From JAMZMI01 sp039944535 (GTDB lineage Bacteria > Bacteroidota > Bacteroidia > Cytophagales > Cyclobacteriaceae), in the NCBI GenBank assembly GCA_039944535.1, contig JBDUYP010000008.1, positions 57,928 to 121,927 of the forward strand: DNA of 64,000 nucleotides. Reading direction: 5' to 3'. The position numbers and the translations under genes are program-made. The notes under the pieces are model-generated. The model saw only the letters and a program-made list of their open reading frames with translations. It did not search any database and was not told the DNA's origin. Positions within the stretch are counted from its first letter, which is position 1. The number at the start of each line of letters is the position of its first letter. Shown piece by piece: positions 27,986 through 38,100 of the stretch.

Positions 27986-29338
27986 TTACTCTACTAAAAA
28001 AGGGATAACCGCACTGGCTGCATTGCCCTCAGTGTCATACACGAAAGCATACAGTCTATATTCACCTCTTTTCTGCATTGTGAATTCGGCTGTTTTTGTC
28101 GAATTATCAACAAAAACATTGAGGCCAGGTAAAGACCCTTCGGACGGATCGTCCCTTTCAAGCACAATGCCTTCCGGCACAATCTGCCAATCGTACGTGA
28201 GCTGGTCTCCCTCTAAATCGAGAGCCTTTACGGAGGCTGTGTTTTTTATTCCAACCGATAGAGTGATATTTTCTTCTGCTATTTTACCGTTTAGGGTAAT
28301 ATCATCCGAGCTTTCAATTCGTGGTGCACGATTGGCTGGGAATGAACCTTTCCAATTATAGTACATAGCATGTGCGGCTTCCAGAGGCTTTTTCTTCCTG
28401 GTGAATAAACCATACCAGGTAGCCACCGCGCCATGTGTTTGGTACCCCCAGAGAAATACATATGATCCTCCACAATTATTGGAATAATTAGATGCAATGT
28501 GATCGGTGTAAACGTTGCGATATATTTCTCCTTTTTCGGTACTAGTTAGTTCAAAAATTCCGCCCCATGGAGTCTGAGAAACCGAACCCCATGTCCCAGA
28601 AGGTCCCCATTCTGTTACCAAATAAGGTTTATTAGTCCAACCCGCTCCGTATATTTTCTCCTGTACAGTAGCGATTGCGTTGTAAGAGTTAATGCTAAGG
28701 ATATCCAATGAAGGTGCACGATCAATGATTTCCTCCACGTCCACAGGATCAGCACCAGCCAACACTGTAGTGGTTGGGTGATTGGGATCCAATTCGTGGA
28801 TCATATCAGATATTTCCCCAATGAAATCCCAAACTTTGTAATTGGTATATCGAGAGTCAACTTCATTGCCAATTCCCCACATGAGCACGGCAGGATGATC
28901 GACAAATTGGATTACCTCCTGTCGTATTCGTTCCTTTTGCTCAGCACGGGCTCCTTCATCTTCATAATCAAATCCATCGGTTTCACGGTTGATCCATATA
29001 CCTAAGCATACAGTAATCTCGTTTTCCAACGCACTGTCCAAAACGGCCAATGTTTCATCGCTCACGCCATAGGTTCGAATACTATTTCCTCCATACTTTG
29101 GTACCTCACTGATAAAATTATTGTAGGCAGCACCTTTGATGAAATATGGTTTGCCATTTCTGTAAATACGAGCAATTCCTCCTTCTTCGATCACTTCAAC
29201 TTTTACAGCGCCTTCTGATGGGAAATCATCCTTAGGCTCCTCTGTTTCGTCCTTTTTCTCAACAGATTCCTCCTCTCCATTGCAACTCTGCACGAACAAA
29301 ATAGTGATAAGCAAAAGTGATATTTGAAATATTTTCAT
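27986..29338 (-). CDS. Clan GH-A (GH2-type TIM barrel) glycosidase lipoprotein, copy 2
   Basis: A 450-residue lipoprotein (FVQSC, Cys19) with a Glu/Lys/Asp-rich tether (about 21-40), which is common for surface-exposed Bacteroidota lipoproteins. The barrel has YRNGKPYFIKGA, YGGNSIRTYGVS, IGNEVDSRYTNYKVW (Glu159) and VTEWGPSGTW (Glu243). The C-terminal Ig-like domain contains EGDQLTYDWQIVPEG and ends VIPFLVE. Much of the chain aligns without gaps to copy 1, pointing to the more recent duplication of the three. The intergenic gaps to its neighbours are 27 and 13 bases, so all are transcribed together. The different tether suggests that location, rather than chemistry, may separate copies 1 and 2. 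Confidence 0.8.
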   Translation of the reverse strand: MKIFQISLLLITILFVQSCNGEEESVEKKDETEEPKDDFPSEGAVKVEVIEEGGIARIYRNGKPYFIKGAAYNNFISEVPKYGGNSIRTYGVSDETLAVLDSALENEITVCLGIWINRETDGFDYEDEGARAEQKERIRQEVIQFVDHPAVLMWGIGNEVDSRYTNYKVWDFIGEISDMIHELDPNHPTTTVLAGADPVDVEEIIDRAPSLDILSINSYNAIATVQEKIYGAGWTNKPYLVTEWGPSGTWGSVSQTPWGGIFELTSTEKGEIYRNVYTDHIASNYSNNCGGSYVFLWGYQTHGAVATWYGLFTRKKKPLEAAHAMYYNWKGSFPANRAPRIESSDDITLNGKIAEENITLSVGIKNTASVKALDLEGDQLTYDWQIVPEGIVLERDDPSEGSLPGLNVFVDNSTKTAEFTMQKRGEYRLYAFVYDTEGNAASAVIPFLVE

Positions 29339-29351
29339 TAGTGTTTTTATG

Positions 29352-30698
29352 TTATTCTACTAGAAAAGGGATCACAGCATTTGCTGCTTTTCCATTGTTG
29401 TCTTTAACAAATACATAGAGCCTATAAGCGCCACGGCTTTTGCAGCGAATTACCGCACTCGAACCATTGTCGGTCTCTACCCAATCGGACAGGCCTGGAG
29501 GCTGATTGCCCTCCTCTGCATCCTCTGCAACCACAACCCACTCGTATGTCAGTGGGTCAGTATCGTAGGCATCAACCACCGCTGTATAAGCGCTTCCAAA
29601 ATTCAATTTGATGGCATCAAAAGCTTCTTTACCATCCAATGTCATTTTGGTTCTATCCTCAATCACAGGAGCTCTGTTGGTTGGGAAAATGCCGGTCCAG
29701 CCGTATTGAAGTTCATCGACTATCCCGAAGGTTTCGCCCGTTGTGGTGAAGAAGCTATGCCAGTTTCGTCGACTCCCTGTTTGGTGAGTGGCTTTGTCTC
29801 CCCACAGAAAGGCAAATGATCCTACGCATCCTAAAGCTGCATTGGGGAGAATGTCATCATTCATAATGCCTGAAAAAACCTCCGCTTTTTCGGTGGAAGT
29901 AGGCTCCACAAGGGCTCCCCACTCCAGCAAGGGAGACTCTGGAAATCCGTGTGGCAGTGCTCTGTTTCCATATTCACTCATAATCCATGCAATGTCCCAT
30001 TCTGCTTCTTGCAAATGCGCTTGCACAAGACCTGTTTGTGGATATTTGGCATTGCTGGAAAACATATCTAAATCAGGAGCCCATCGCTTCATGTCGAGTA
30101 ACTTCTCCACACTCGAATTGACTATGGCAATGGAAGTGGGATGCTCTCCATCTACTTCGTGAATCATTTTGCTCACGTCATTCACGGCCTCCCACATGGC
30201 TTGGCGTTGGTCATTTTCGTCGTAGTGGCCATCCAATTCATTTCCCAAAAACCAAAACAACAATGCCGGGTGATCTTTATACTCACGAACCTGCTCCCGT
30301 ATTACTTCGAGCTGTTCTTGAACGGCAACTTCATCAGTATAGTCAAAACCATACTCTGGTTGTTGCATCCACACACCAAACCCTACTGAAAGCCCATTTT
30401 CATGCGCCTTGTCAAGAATGGTCATGGTGGTGTCATTGATGCCATACAGACGAATGGTGTTAGCACCATAATCACCAGGTGTGTAGAAAAAGCCACTGGC
30501 TGCTACTCCTTTGATAAAAAATGGTTCTCCATCCTTGTACATTCTCCAAACACCACTTGCCTTGCTCACTTGCACCTTTTCAGGGCCAAGATTCAAGTCA
30601 TCTTCCATTTTTTTTGTAACACCTTCATCACCACAAGAGACGATACAAAAACTCAGTGCGATTAGCAATCCCAGACTAAGTTGTCGGAAATATTTCAT
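29352..30698 (-). CDS. Clan GH-A glycosidase lipoprotein, divergent copy 3
   Basis: A 448-residue lipoprotein (CIVSC, Cys22). The same barrel plus Ig architecture is present, but the active-site surroundings differ: YKDGEPFFIKGVAASG, YGANTIRLYGIN, LGNELDGHYDEND (Glu154) and MSEYGNRALPHG (Glu242) in place of the VTEWG of the other copies. The residue before the nucleophile and the loops after it are changed, so specificity probably differs, while both catalytic Glu are kept. The C-terminal Ig domain again ends NAVIPFLVE. The start overlaps the stop of the upstream FAD oxidoreductase by one base (TAATG). Confidence 0.78.
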   Translation of the reverse strand: MKYFRQLSLGLLIALSFCIVSCGDEGVTKKMEDDLNLGPEKVQVSKASGVWRMYKDGEPFFIKGVAASGFFYTPGDYGANTIRLYGINDTTMTILDKAHENGLSVGFGVWMQQPEYGFDYTDEVAVQEQLEVIREQVREYKDHPALLFWFLGNELDGHYDENDQRQAMWEAVNDVSKMIHEVDGEHPTSIAIVNSSVEKLLDMKRWAPDLDMFSSNAKYPQTGLVQAHLQEAEWDIAWIMSEYGNRALPHGFPESPLLEWGALVEPTSTEKAEVFSGIMNDDILPNAALGCVGSFAFLWGDKATHQTGSRRNWHSFFTTTGETFGIVDELQYGWTGIFPTNRAPVIEDRTKMTLDGKEAFDAIKLNFGSAYTAVVDAYDTDPLTYEWVVVAEDAEEGNQPPGLSDWVETDNGSSAVIRCKSRGAYRLYVFVKDNNGKAANAVIPFLVE

Positions 30699-32359
30699 TA
30701 ATCTCTTCTTAAAATCTGTCCATCTTTGATAAGCTGTGCTTCCAATTTTTGGTAAGGCACATCCTGCACACTGCAGTCCATATCAATACTCATAACTGCG
30801 GCTGTTGCTGCTGACTGACCGAGCACCATGTACACCGGCTCCATGCGAATAGAACCGAATGCTGCGTGTGATGCCGAAAGACAAACAGGTACTAGTAGAT
30901 TGGTACACTCTTTTTCTTTGGGTCTAATAGTCTGGTAACTGATTGGGTAGTTGGGGGTTCCCATCCAATAGGTTCCTTCCTTGCGGAGCTGTCCTTTGTC
31001 ATCGACGGCCATTGAAACGTAATGACAATCCAGCCAATAAGTTGCTAACCCAACAGATTCCGGAGCAATTTCCTTGCCTCTACAATGGTGTTCGGTCATG
31101 ACATAATCGCTGATCATACGACGTGCCTCGCGTACATAAAGCTGATGGGGAAAGTTCTCATTATCGATGAATTCATCTTTGGCAAGTCCCCACCTTTTGG
31201 CTTCATTTCTGACCACAGCAGGAACTCTAGGGTCATTGGCCAAGAACCATAATTTACCAAGCGCATAGTCTTTGTGTATATCAGCAATTTTCTCCCGCTC
31301 TTCGTATGTTCCTTCTGTATAACCATAATTAGCACCAACAAAATCAAGATGGTTGGTATCCGTCTTTCTGTTCGGCATTGGTGTCAATGTGATAAGACCT
31401 TTTCTCAGTGGGATGTTTGGATCCAACTCAAGCTGTCGAGCCATCACTTCAAACCAAAGGGGGTTATAATTCTCAGGCTTTTCAATCGGCACCATATTGT
31501 TTGGATCATCGGTCAAAGTAAGTCTGTAGCAATAGGTCTGCATCCTTTTGTCTGCCGTGCCTGGCTTGGTGGAAACATTCGCTTCAATGAATGGAAGCAA
31601 ACCAGAATCAGGATTTCCTTTTTCTATGTAAGGATCGACAGATATGGTATCACCATCGTTCACTACTCCAACCACATCGTTTAAACGATAACCGTTTTTA
31701 GTCTCGTTGTAAGTTTTATTGTCGTCTCGGCCATACGTGTAAGATATTTTAGCCTTGGCCATTAGGTCTCCCTCATAGGTAGCATCAATAAAAACTCTGG
31801 CAGAGATCTGCTTCCCACTTTCCAGTGTTATTGATCGAATCTTACCTTTTTTCTTTTCTACACCTTTGTCTAAATCCAACCTTTCTTCGAACAACACTTT
31901 AACTCCAGCCTCCAGCAGCATTTGTCTCATGATGTCTTCTGCTACATGGGATTCATATACCCATTGCATTTGGAGTGAATCTCTATATCCTGCAAAAACT
32001 CGTTTCTCGATGGATTTGAAATACTCAGCTCTGTCTTGATTTTTCCAGGCAGCCGGATACTTATAGTATTGGTAGATTCTCTGATAAAACTCCCTTGACA
32101 ACCCTCCGATAGACAGGTGAGAATTGATGTCCGTTGCGGTGAGACCGGAAGTGGTTGTCCCTCCAACATGTTTGGAGTTAGCAATTAAAACCACCGTTTT
32201 TCCCATTCGTCCTGCTTGAACAGCTGCTGTGACTCCCGCGGATGTTTCACCATAGACACATATGTCGTAGGACTTCTCTTGCGCGGTTCCCAACAGCGAG
32301 ATAAGGCAAGCCAATGAAAGTCCAACAGCACGTAAACTTTTATTAAGTGTTTTCAACAT
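30698..32359 (-). CDS. Exported FAD-dependent oxidoreductase (FAD_oxidored family)
   Basis: A 553-residue flavoprotein paralogous to the one at 22267-24270 but without the C-terminal beta-sandwich. It has a cleavable signal peptide (ending LISLLGTAQ) instead of a lipobox. The FAD fold is DICVYGETSAGVTAAVQAGR, with GGTTTSGLTATDINSH, FIDATYEGDLMAKAK, YVREARRMISDYVMTEHHC and SIRMEPVYMVLGQSAATAAV. It is the first enzyme gene after the SusC/SusD/glycan-binding block and is separated from it by a strong palindrome. The natural electron acceptor and sugar substrate are unknown; I infer a periplasmic oxidation step on the PUL's glycan fragments. Confidence 0.85.
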   Translation of the reverse strand: MLKTLNKSLRAVGLSLACLISLLGTAQEKSYDICVYGETSAGVTAAVQAGRMGKTVVLIANSKHVGGTTTSGLTATDINSHLSIGGLSREFYQRIYQYYKYPAAWKNQDRAEYFKSIEKRVFAGYRDSLQMQWVYESHVAEDIMRQMLLEAGVKVLFEERLDLDKGVEKKKGKIRSITLESGKQISARVFIDATYEGDLMAKAKISYTYGRDDNKTYNETKNGYRLNDVVGVVNDGDTISVDPYIEKGNPDSGLLPFIEANVSTKPGTADKRMQTYCYRLTLTDDPNNMVPIEKPENYNPLWFEVMARQLELDPNIPLRKGLITLTPMPNRKTDTNHLDFVGANYGYTEGTYEEREKIADIHKDYALGKLWFLANDPRVPAVVRNEAKRWGLAKDEFIDNENFPHQLYVREARRMISDYVMTEHHCRGKEIAPESVGLATYWLDCHYVSMAVDDKGQLRKEGTYWMGTPNYPISYQTIRPKEKECTNLLVPVCLSASHAAFGSIRMEPVYMVLGQSAATAAVMSIDMDCSVQDVPYQKLEAQLIKDGQILRRD

Positions 32360-32377
32360 TTTCTAATTGTATTAACA

Positions 32378-32403
32378 GACTGGCCGGAGATCTCCGGCCA
32401 GTC
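32378..32403. repeat. 26-bp perfect palindrome between transport and enzyme genes of PUL A
   Basis: GACTGGCCGGAGA is followed directly by its exact reverse complement, giving 13-bp GC-rich arms. It lies 10 bases after the stop of the glycan-binding lipoprotein and 18 bases before the FAD oxidoreductase start. No long T tract follows, so partial termination or mRNA 3'-end stabilisation is more likely than full termination. Confidence 0.85.
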
Positions 32404-32413
32404 ATTTAATGAG

Positions 32414-33637
32414 TTATTTTGTTACTTTCAGATCAAAGGTTACTGATCCACTCGAAGCCATAGCAGCAGCAGTCACCTTAATGGCCGCATATTCTTCATC
32501 TACAGTTTTGAATACAATGATGTCTCCTACATCCACTCCTGTAACATCTTCTACGGATGGTTCGCTTGCTTTGAAAGCTTCAAAGATTAGCTCATCATCA
32601 TCGGTGATTCCATCGAAGACTGCTGCAGACATTACCTCAGGAGCAATGCGTCTGGCCTCTGTGTTATTTCGCGTTGACCAGTTGCCTAACCAAGAGTCTC
32701 CGTACCCACCTTCAGTATAGATAAACTGAGCAGCGTTGCTATAAATAGGCCCGAACAAGTTGATACCTGAAGATCCACTTCTGAAAGTCCCTATGTCCAC
32801 TAATTCACTGTTTTCATATCCTTCATGGATGGTGTACACAGTCGCAGTACTTAGGTCAATAAACTGCTTGTCTGTTGTATTGCTTTGCATACCCATTACC
32901 ACATCAGTATAGATATTGATCGGCTCTGCCTCCCTTGGCGCTTCAACGAAAATGGTGAAAGTCGCTTCATCTTTTTTCAGGTCAACATCTGTTACACGAT
33001 ATGTGAACGTGATGTTTTTACCTGCGTCAGCAGCTGCCACGGTGTAGCTAAAAGAATAAGAAGTCACGAATGGGTCATCAAACGACTCAGCTGTCAGGTC
33101 GTCAAGCACTGTATCATCCAAAATGGTTTCAACCTTGGCCAGAGCATCCTCAGATGTAATCTGAATATTAAAAGCGATCTCATCTTCTACCTCAGCTGAG
33201 GTAGGTAAGTCTCCCGGAAATGTGAAAATGATATTTACGGGTTCTTTAATAACCTGAAGAGAGTAAGTAACATCGTAAGTGTAGCCTTTCTTATCGTAGG
33301 CAACAATGACAAACTCCAGTGTTTGGTCGATATCTTCGTCTACTGGTGTGTAGCTAAAGTTGTACGTCCCACCTTTTTCGGTTTCAAATGAAGTCTGGGT
33401 AAATCCATCGAGCGTTTGGTAATCCATTTTCAGCTCCACTTTTTCCAAACCAGCTTCAGCCTGGACTTCAACCGGAAAACTTAATTCCCTGTTAGGAAAT
33501 GCGCTTTCTGGCGCAGTATCCGGCACGAGCACATAAAATACGGGATCTCCAATGCTCTCCAGAGACTCATCCTCTCCGCAGGAGAAGATCACTCCTAAAC
33601 TCAGGAGTGTCAGCATTATATAGATTGATGTTTTCAT
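32414..33637 (-). CDS. Surface glycan-binding lipoprotein (SusE/F-position, Ig-like domains)
   Basis: A 407-residue lipoprotein. The ATG at 33637 is preferred over 33685 because it gives a clean signal MKTSIYIMLTLLSLGVIFSC with the lipid Cys at 20. Two Ig/PKD-like repeats follow: about 30-130, and about 135-240, the second starting NIIFTFPGDLPTSAEVEDEI. A C-terminal region (about 245-407) has aromatic and acidic segments such as GGYGDSWLGNW. There is no similarity to an enzyme. Its place immediately after SusD is where SusE/SusF or other SGBPs are found, so glycan capture at the cell surface is inferred. The sequence is diverged enough that only position and architecture support the call. Confidence 0.75.
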   Translation of the reverse strand: MKTSIYIMLTLLSLGVIFSCGEDESLESIGDPVFYVLVPDTAPESAFPNRELSFPVEVQAEAGLEKVELKMDYQTLDGFTQTSFETEKGGTYNFSYTPVDEDIDQTLEFVIVAYDKKGYTYDVTYSLQVIKEPVNIIFTFPGDLPTSAEVEDEIAFNIQITSEDALAKVETILDDTVLDDLTAESFDDPFVTSYSFSYTVAAADAGKNITFTYRVTDVDLKKDEATFTIFVEAPREAEPINIYTDVVMGMQSNTTDKQFIDLSTATVYTIHEGYENSELVDIGTFRSGSSGINLFGPIYSNAAQFIYTEGGYGDSWLGNWSTRNNTEARRIAPEVMSAAVFDGITDDDELIFEAFKASEPSVEDVTGVDVGDIIVFKTVDEEYAAIKVTAAAMASSGSVTFDLKVTK

Positions 33638-33671
33638 CGTTGCTTCTTTAAAAATATTGTGTATTCTCATC

Positions 33672-35135
33672 TTAGTAGTCATCATTTTGATCCAACATAT
33701 CGTTCACTATGAGCTCTTGCTCAGGGATCGGGAACAGCTTGTGACGGTCCTGTACCAGAATACTCGGGTCTTGTTTTGCCATCGCATCGGCCAGGTCTCC
33801 CCATCTGAGTAGGTCAAACCTTCTTTGGCCTTCGAATGCAAACTCTTTACGTCTCTCGAGCTTCAGACTATCTAGAAACTGCACGTCTGAAAGACCTGCC
33901 GTCAAATCCGCAGATGATGGCAAAGTGGTAGAAAAACTGTACGCCCTTCTTCTTACCTTATTAAAAGCATCGTAAGCGGCCGCCGTTGGGCCATTCACTG
34001 CATTTTCTGCCTCTGCGTACATCAGCAGTACATCAGCATATCTGAGGATGTAGTAGTTGTTACCACCGTCTCCTACTGTGAGTGCATCCGGATCCTGGTA
34101 CTTATTCACATAGTATGGATATTGGATAGAAGATGGAGCTGTCGGCACGTGAAGCACGTTTACATCTTTTCGTTGATCTCCTGAGGTATAAATCTGGTAG
34201 TGATTCTCCGTAACTGGATTATCACCAAACCCTCCAAAGCTTCCTTGTGGTGGCGCGACTACTGCCGAAGATGGTCTAAAGAAACCTGCATAGGAAGAGC
34301 TCACTGCTCCATTGGTTCCTTCGGTACTCTTAAACTGGATTTCGAAAATAGACTCTCGGATATTCTCATTGGCGATTTCGAACACCTCACCATAAGTTGG
34401 CCAGAGGCTATAGGTTCCAAGTTCTATCACATCAAGTGCCTCCTGTCTGGCTTCATCGAATTGTTCGTTGTTCAAGTACACCTTAGTAAGAAGCGCCATG
34501 GCTGCACCTTGTGTAGGTCTTCCATAATTCACAGACCCATATTGTAGAGGGAGGCTTTCCTTGCAAGATTCCAAATCACTAACTATGAGTGCGTACACTT
34601 CGTCGATAGTATTTCGTGGCACATTCAACCCTTCCAATGTAGTAGTCGGGGTAGTGATCACTGGAACTTTTCCAAAAAGACGTACCAGGTTAAAGTACAT
34701 TAGAGCACGTACAAAGTGAGCTTCGCCTAGAAACCTAGCTTTCAACTCAGCATCAATGGACATGTCTGGCACCTGGGTCAACACTATGTTGGTTCGATTG
34801 ATATTTACGTAGTGATTTTCCCAAAATCGATAGAGCAATTCTGCTGATGCATCAAACTGAAACTTGTCCATCTGAAGCTTGTTGATATTACCCGTGTTTC
34901 GTCCATATCCCCATTCGGCATCATCCGTACCTTGAGACTGAACCACCTCCATGAATTGGTTGTACACATCGTGTGTTTGCATGGAAGAATACATTGCGTT
35001 CACTGCCGCCTCAGCATCTCTTTCAGTTTGAAAAAGATTTTCTGCAGTATTGATACCGTCAGGAGTTACTTCAAGATCAGAACAAGAAGTAATCAAGACT
35101 AAAAAAGCGATGTTATAAATTATTTTTTTCATCAT
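33672..35135 (-). CDS. SusD-family outer-membrane glycan-binding lipoprotein (PUL A)
   Basis: A 487-residue SusD/RagB protein that caps the SusC channel and delivers oligosaccharide. The lipobox ITSC (Cys18) follows a short signal. Typical features are AENLFQTERDAEAAVNAMYS, the TPR-like helices around FLGEAHFVRALMYFNLVRLF, GAAMALLTKVYLNNEQFDEA, and the C-terminal ERRKEFAFEGQRRFDLLRWG and HKLFPIPEQEL blocks. It begins 8 bases after the SusC stop. Start ATGs at 35135 and 35132 are both possible and differ by one residue. Confidence 0.95.
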   Translation of the reverse strand: MMKKIIYNIAFLVLITSCSDLEVTPDGINTAENLFQTERDAEAAVNAMYSSMQTHDVYNQFMEVVQSQGTDDAEWGYGRNTGNINKLQMDKFQFDASAELLYRFWENHYVNINRTNIVLTQVPDMSIDAELKARFLGEAHFVRALMYFNLVRLFGKVPVITTPTTTLEGLNVPRNTIDEVYALIVSDLESCKESLPLQYGSVNYGRPTQGAAMALLTKVYLNNEQFDEARQEALDVIELGTYSLWPTYGEVFEIANENIRESIFEIQFKSTEGTNGAVSSSYAGFFRPSSAVVAPPQGSFGGFGDNPVTENHYQIYTSGDQRKDVNVLHVPTAPSSIQYPYYVNKYQDPDALTVGDGGNNYYILRYADVLLMYAEAENAVNGPTAAAYDAFNKVRRRAYSFSTTLPSSADLTAGLSDVQFLDSLKLERRKEFAFEGQRRFDLLRWGDLADAMAKQDPSILVQDRHKLFPIPEQELIVNDMLDQNDDY

Positions 35136-35143
35136 TTCTTAGA

Positions 35144-38100
35144 TTAAAAGGTCATGTTGAATCCTGCTGTAAAGAGCTTAGTATTTGGGTATGCTCCCGA
35201 ATCAAAGCCTTGATTGATATTGCTAGAGCCGTAGCGACTTACTTCTGGATCTAGTCCGGTGTACTTGGTGAAAGTCAACAGGTTTTGAGCATTCACATAG
35301 ACTCTTAAGTTTTTCAACCCGGCTTTATCAATAAGTGAAGTTGGTAGGTCATAGGCCAACTGAATATTCTTCAGTCTCAGGTAAGAACCATCCTCAACAT
35401 ACCTATCATAGGATACATTGACGGGCTTGGTAGAAGTAGATCTAGGAATATTTGTTTCCGTATTCTCAGCTGTCCACCGATTCAATACTGTTCTTCTTTG
35501 ATTTTGATTCCCCGTAAGATTTTCGAGAGTCTTCAGGTTTAGGTTGTAGAGGTCATTTCCATAAACGAACTGCATCAAGACAGACAACTCGAACCCTTTG
35601 TAAGAGATGCTGTTATTCCACCCACCAAAGAATTCCGGCTGGGCGTTTCCTATGATCTGCTGATCAGCCTCATTGATTACACCATTCTCATCAAAATCTA
35701 CAAATCGAATATCACCAGGCTTTGCCCCCGGTTGTGCTGAACCTAAAATTTCATCGGTCGATTGGAACAGGCCATCAGAAACGTACCCATAAAATGTTCC
35801 GAGGCTTTCCCCGATTTTAATGATCGTAGAAGACGATGATGGAAGTATCTCATCCTCTCCTCCGAGTGCAAGAATCTTATTCTTATTGAACGTGATGTTG
35901 GCACTTGATGTCCAGGAAACTGCCTTGTCCACGATAACTCCATTAGCTGAGAACTCGAACCCTTTATTCTCAATTGACCCAATGTTCTTGGTTCCCGATG
36001 TGAACCCTGAACTAGCTGGAATAGTCACAGCCAATAGCAAGTCGCTTGTCTTTTTGTAGTAGGCATCCGCCACTAGAGTGAGGCGATTATTGAAAAAGCC
36101 TAACTCCAATCCAATATCAGATTGTGCTGTTCTCTCCCACTTGAGGTTCTGGTTTCCTACTTGTGATGAAGTGATCCCATTTACAATTTGATCTCCAATT
36201 ACATATTGCACACCATCCCACAAATCCAGTGAAGGATGATTCCCAATTCCGTCCTGATTTCCAGTTACACCATGACTAAGGCGTACTTTCATGTCAGAGA
36301 ACAAACCTAAATCCTGAATAAAATCTTCCTCAATGGCTCGCCATGCCAGAGCAACGGATGGGAAAAACCCGAATCTATTATTGGATCCAAATCTTGAAGA
36401 CCCGTCAGCTCGACCTGTCAGAGTGACGAGATATCGATCGTCATATCCATAGTTGATACGTCCGATATAACTATGTATCACCCAGTTGGCTGCTGCCGAT
36501 GCGGGAAGTTCGGCTGCCTCTGCATTGCCTAGCCCAAGATCATAGGTTCTGGTGACGTCATTCAAGAAGCCAGTAGCAGAAGCTGAAACCGACTCATACC
36601 TTGATGACTGCTGTGTGAACCCTGCAAGAAGGTCAAGGTCATGAATACCGTATGACTTCTTGTAGTTGATAGTGTTTTCATTTAGCCATGTATACGTTTG
36701 TCCTGAAAACACAGAAGCATTCCCTCCTACTTGTTCGCCAGTGAAAACCGTTTGTCCGATATAGGAATCATTTTTATTGAAACTCGCATCGAGCCCCCAA
36801 CTTGATCTAATCGTAAGGCCTTCAAGGATTTCTGCTGATGCGTATGCGTTTCCAATGGTTCGGAAGGTTTTGTTCAAATTCTGATAGGCACTCAACAGCG
36901 CAACAGGGTTATTGAACCCAATTCCATTGTTATTGAAGCTGGTGAAGCTACCGTCTGGTTGCTTGATGGGGAGGTTCGGTGCTGTAGTGAGCATCGAAAA
37001 AATGGATCCACTGTTGGCTCTATTCGTTTCTACGTAGCTAGCCGTAAGACTATTGCCGACCGTAATTCTGTCATTGATATCCTTGTCCAGATTCAATCTG
37101 AAAGAATATCTCTCTAAATCAGATGCTTTAATGATTCCTTCTTGTTTGTAGTAGTCAAAGGAGATCAGGTAGTTTGTACCGTTTCCTCCGCCAGTAGCTG
37201 ATACATTGTAATTGCTGACGGGCGCATAGTCACGTATCATGGCATCTTGCCAATCCGTAGATGCAGGGTTAAGATTTGGGTCATAAAGCAATGGCCCACC
37301 ATCAGCAACACTTGCTTCATTGGCCAGAGTCTCATATTCTTTAGCATTGAGCAATTCATATCTGTTGGTTTCCTTTTGGATACCGTGATAAACATTCACG
37401 CTGATTCTGCCCTGTCCTGACTTTCCACGCTTCGTCGTAATCAAAACAACTCCGTTACCACCTCTTGATCCATATATTGAAGTAGCTGAGGCGTCTTTCA
37501 GCACTTCTATAGACTGAATGTCATTCGGGCTGATGGTATTGAGCGGGTTTAGTGAGGTCGCATCCCCCGAGCCAGAAGCAATTGGCACACCATCCACGAC
37601 GTATAGAGGTTCGTTACTTCCGTTGATAGAGTTGCCACCACGAATCCTCACTGAAGCTGCAGCACCGGGCATACCCGAACTCTGAACGAAAAATACCCCT
37701 GCAGAACGTCCTTGCAATGCCTGATCTACACTACGCAAAGGCACATTTTGAATGTCCTTTGTGCCAATAGAAGAAATAGCTCCGGTCACGTCCTTTTTCT
37801 CTTGCGTGCCATAACCAACGACTACCACTTCTTCCAACTCCGATAAGTCGGCCTCCATAGCAATATCCACGATTTGTCTATTTCCAATCACCGCCTCGGT
37901 GGTTTCATAACCGATATAACTAAAAACGAGTGTTGGGTTTTCTTTTTGAGTACTGATGCTGTACTTCCCATCGATATCCGAAATGGTACCCTCAAGAGTG
38001 CCTTTGATTTTAACAGTCACACCAACGAGTGGCTCCTTGTCCTCTGCCGATGTGACAACTCCTGTAATGGTTGGGGTCTGCCCGTAGGAGGTGCCTACGA

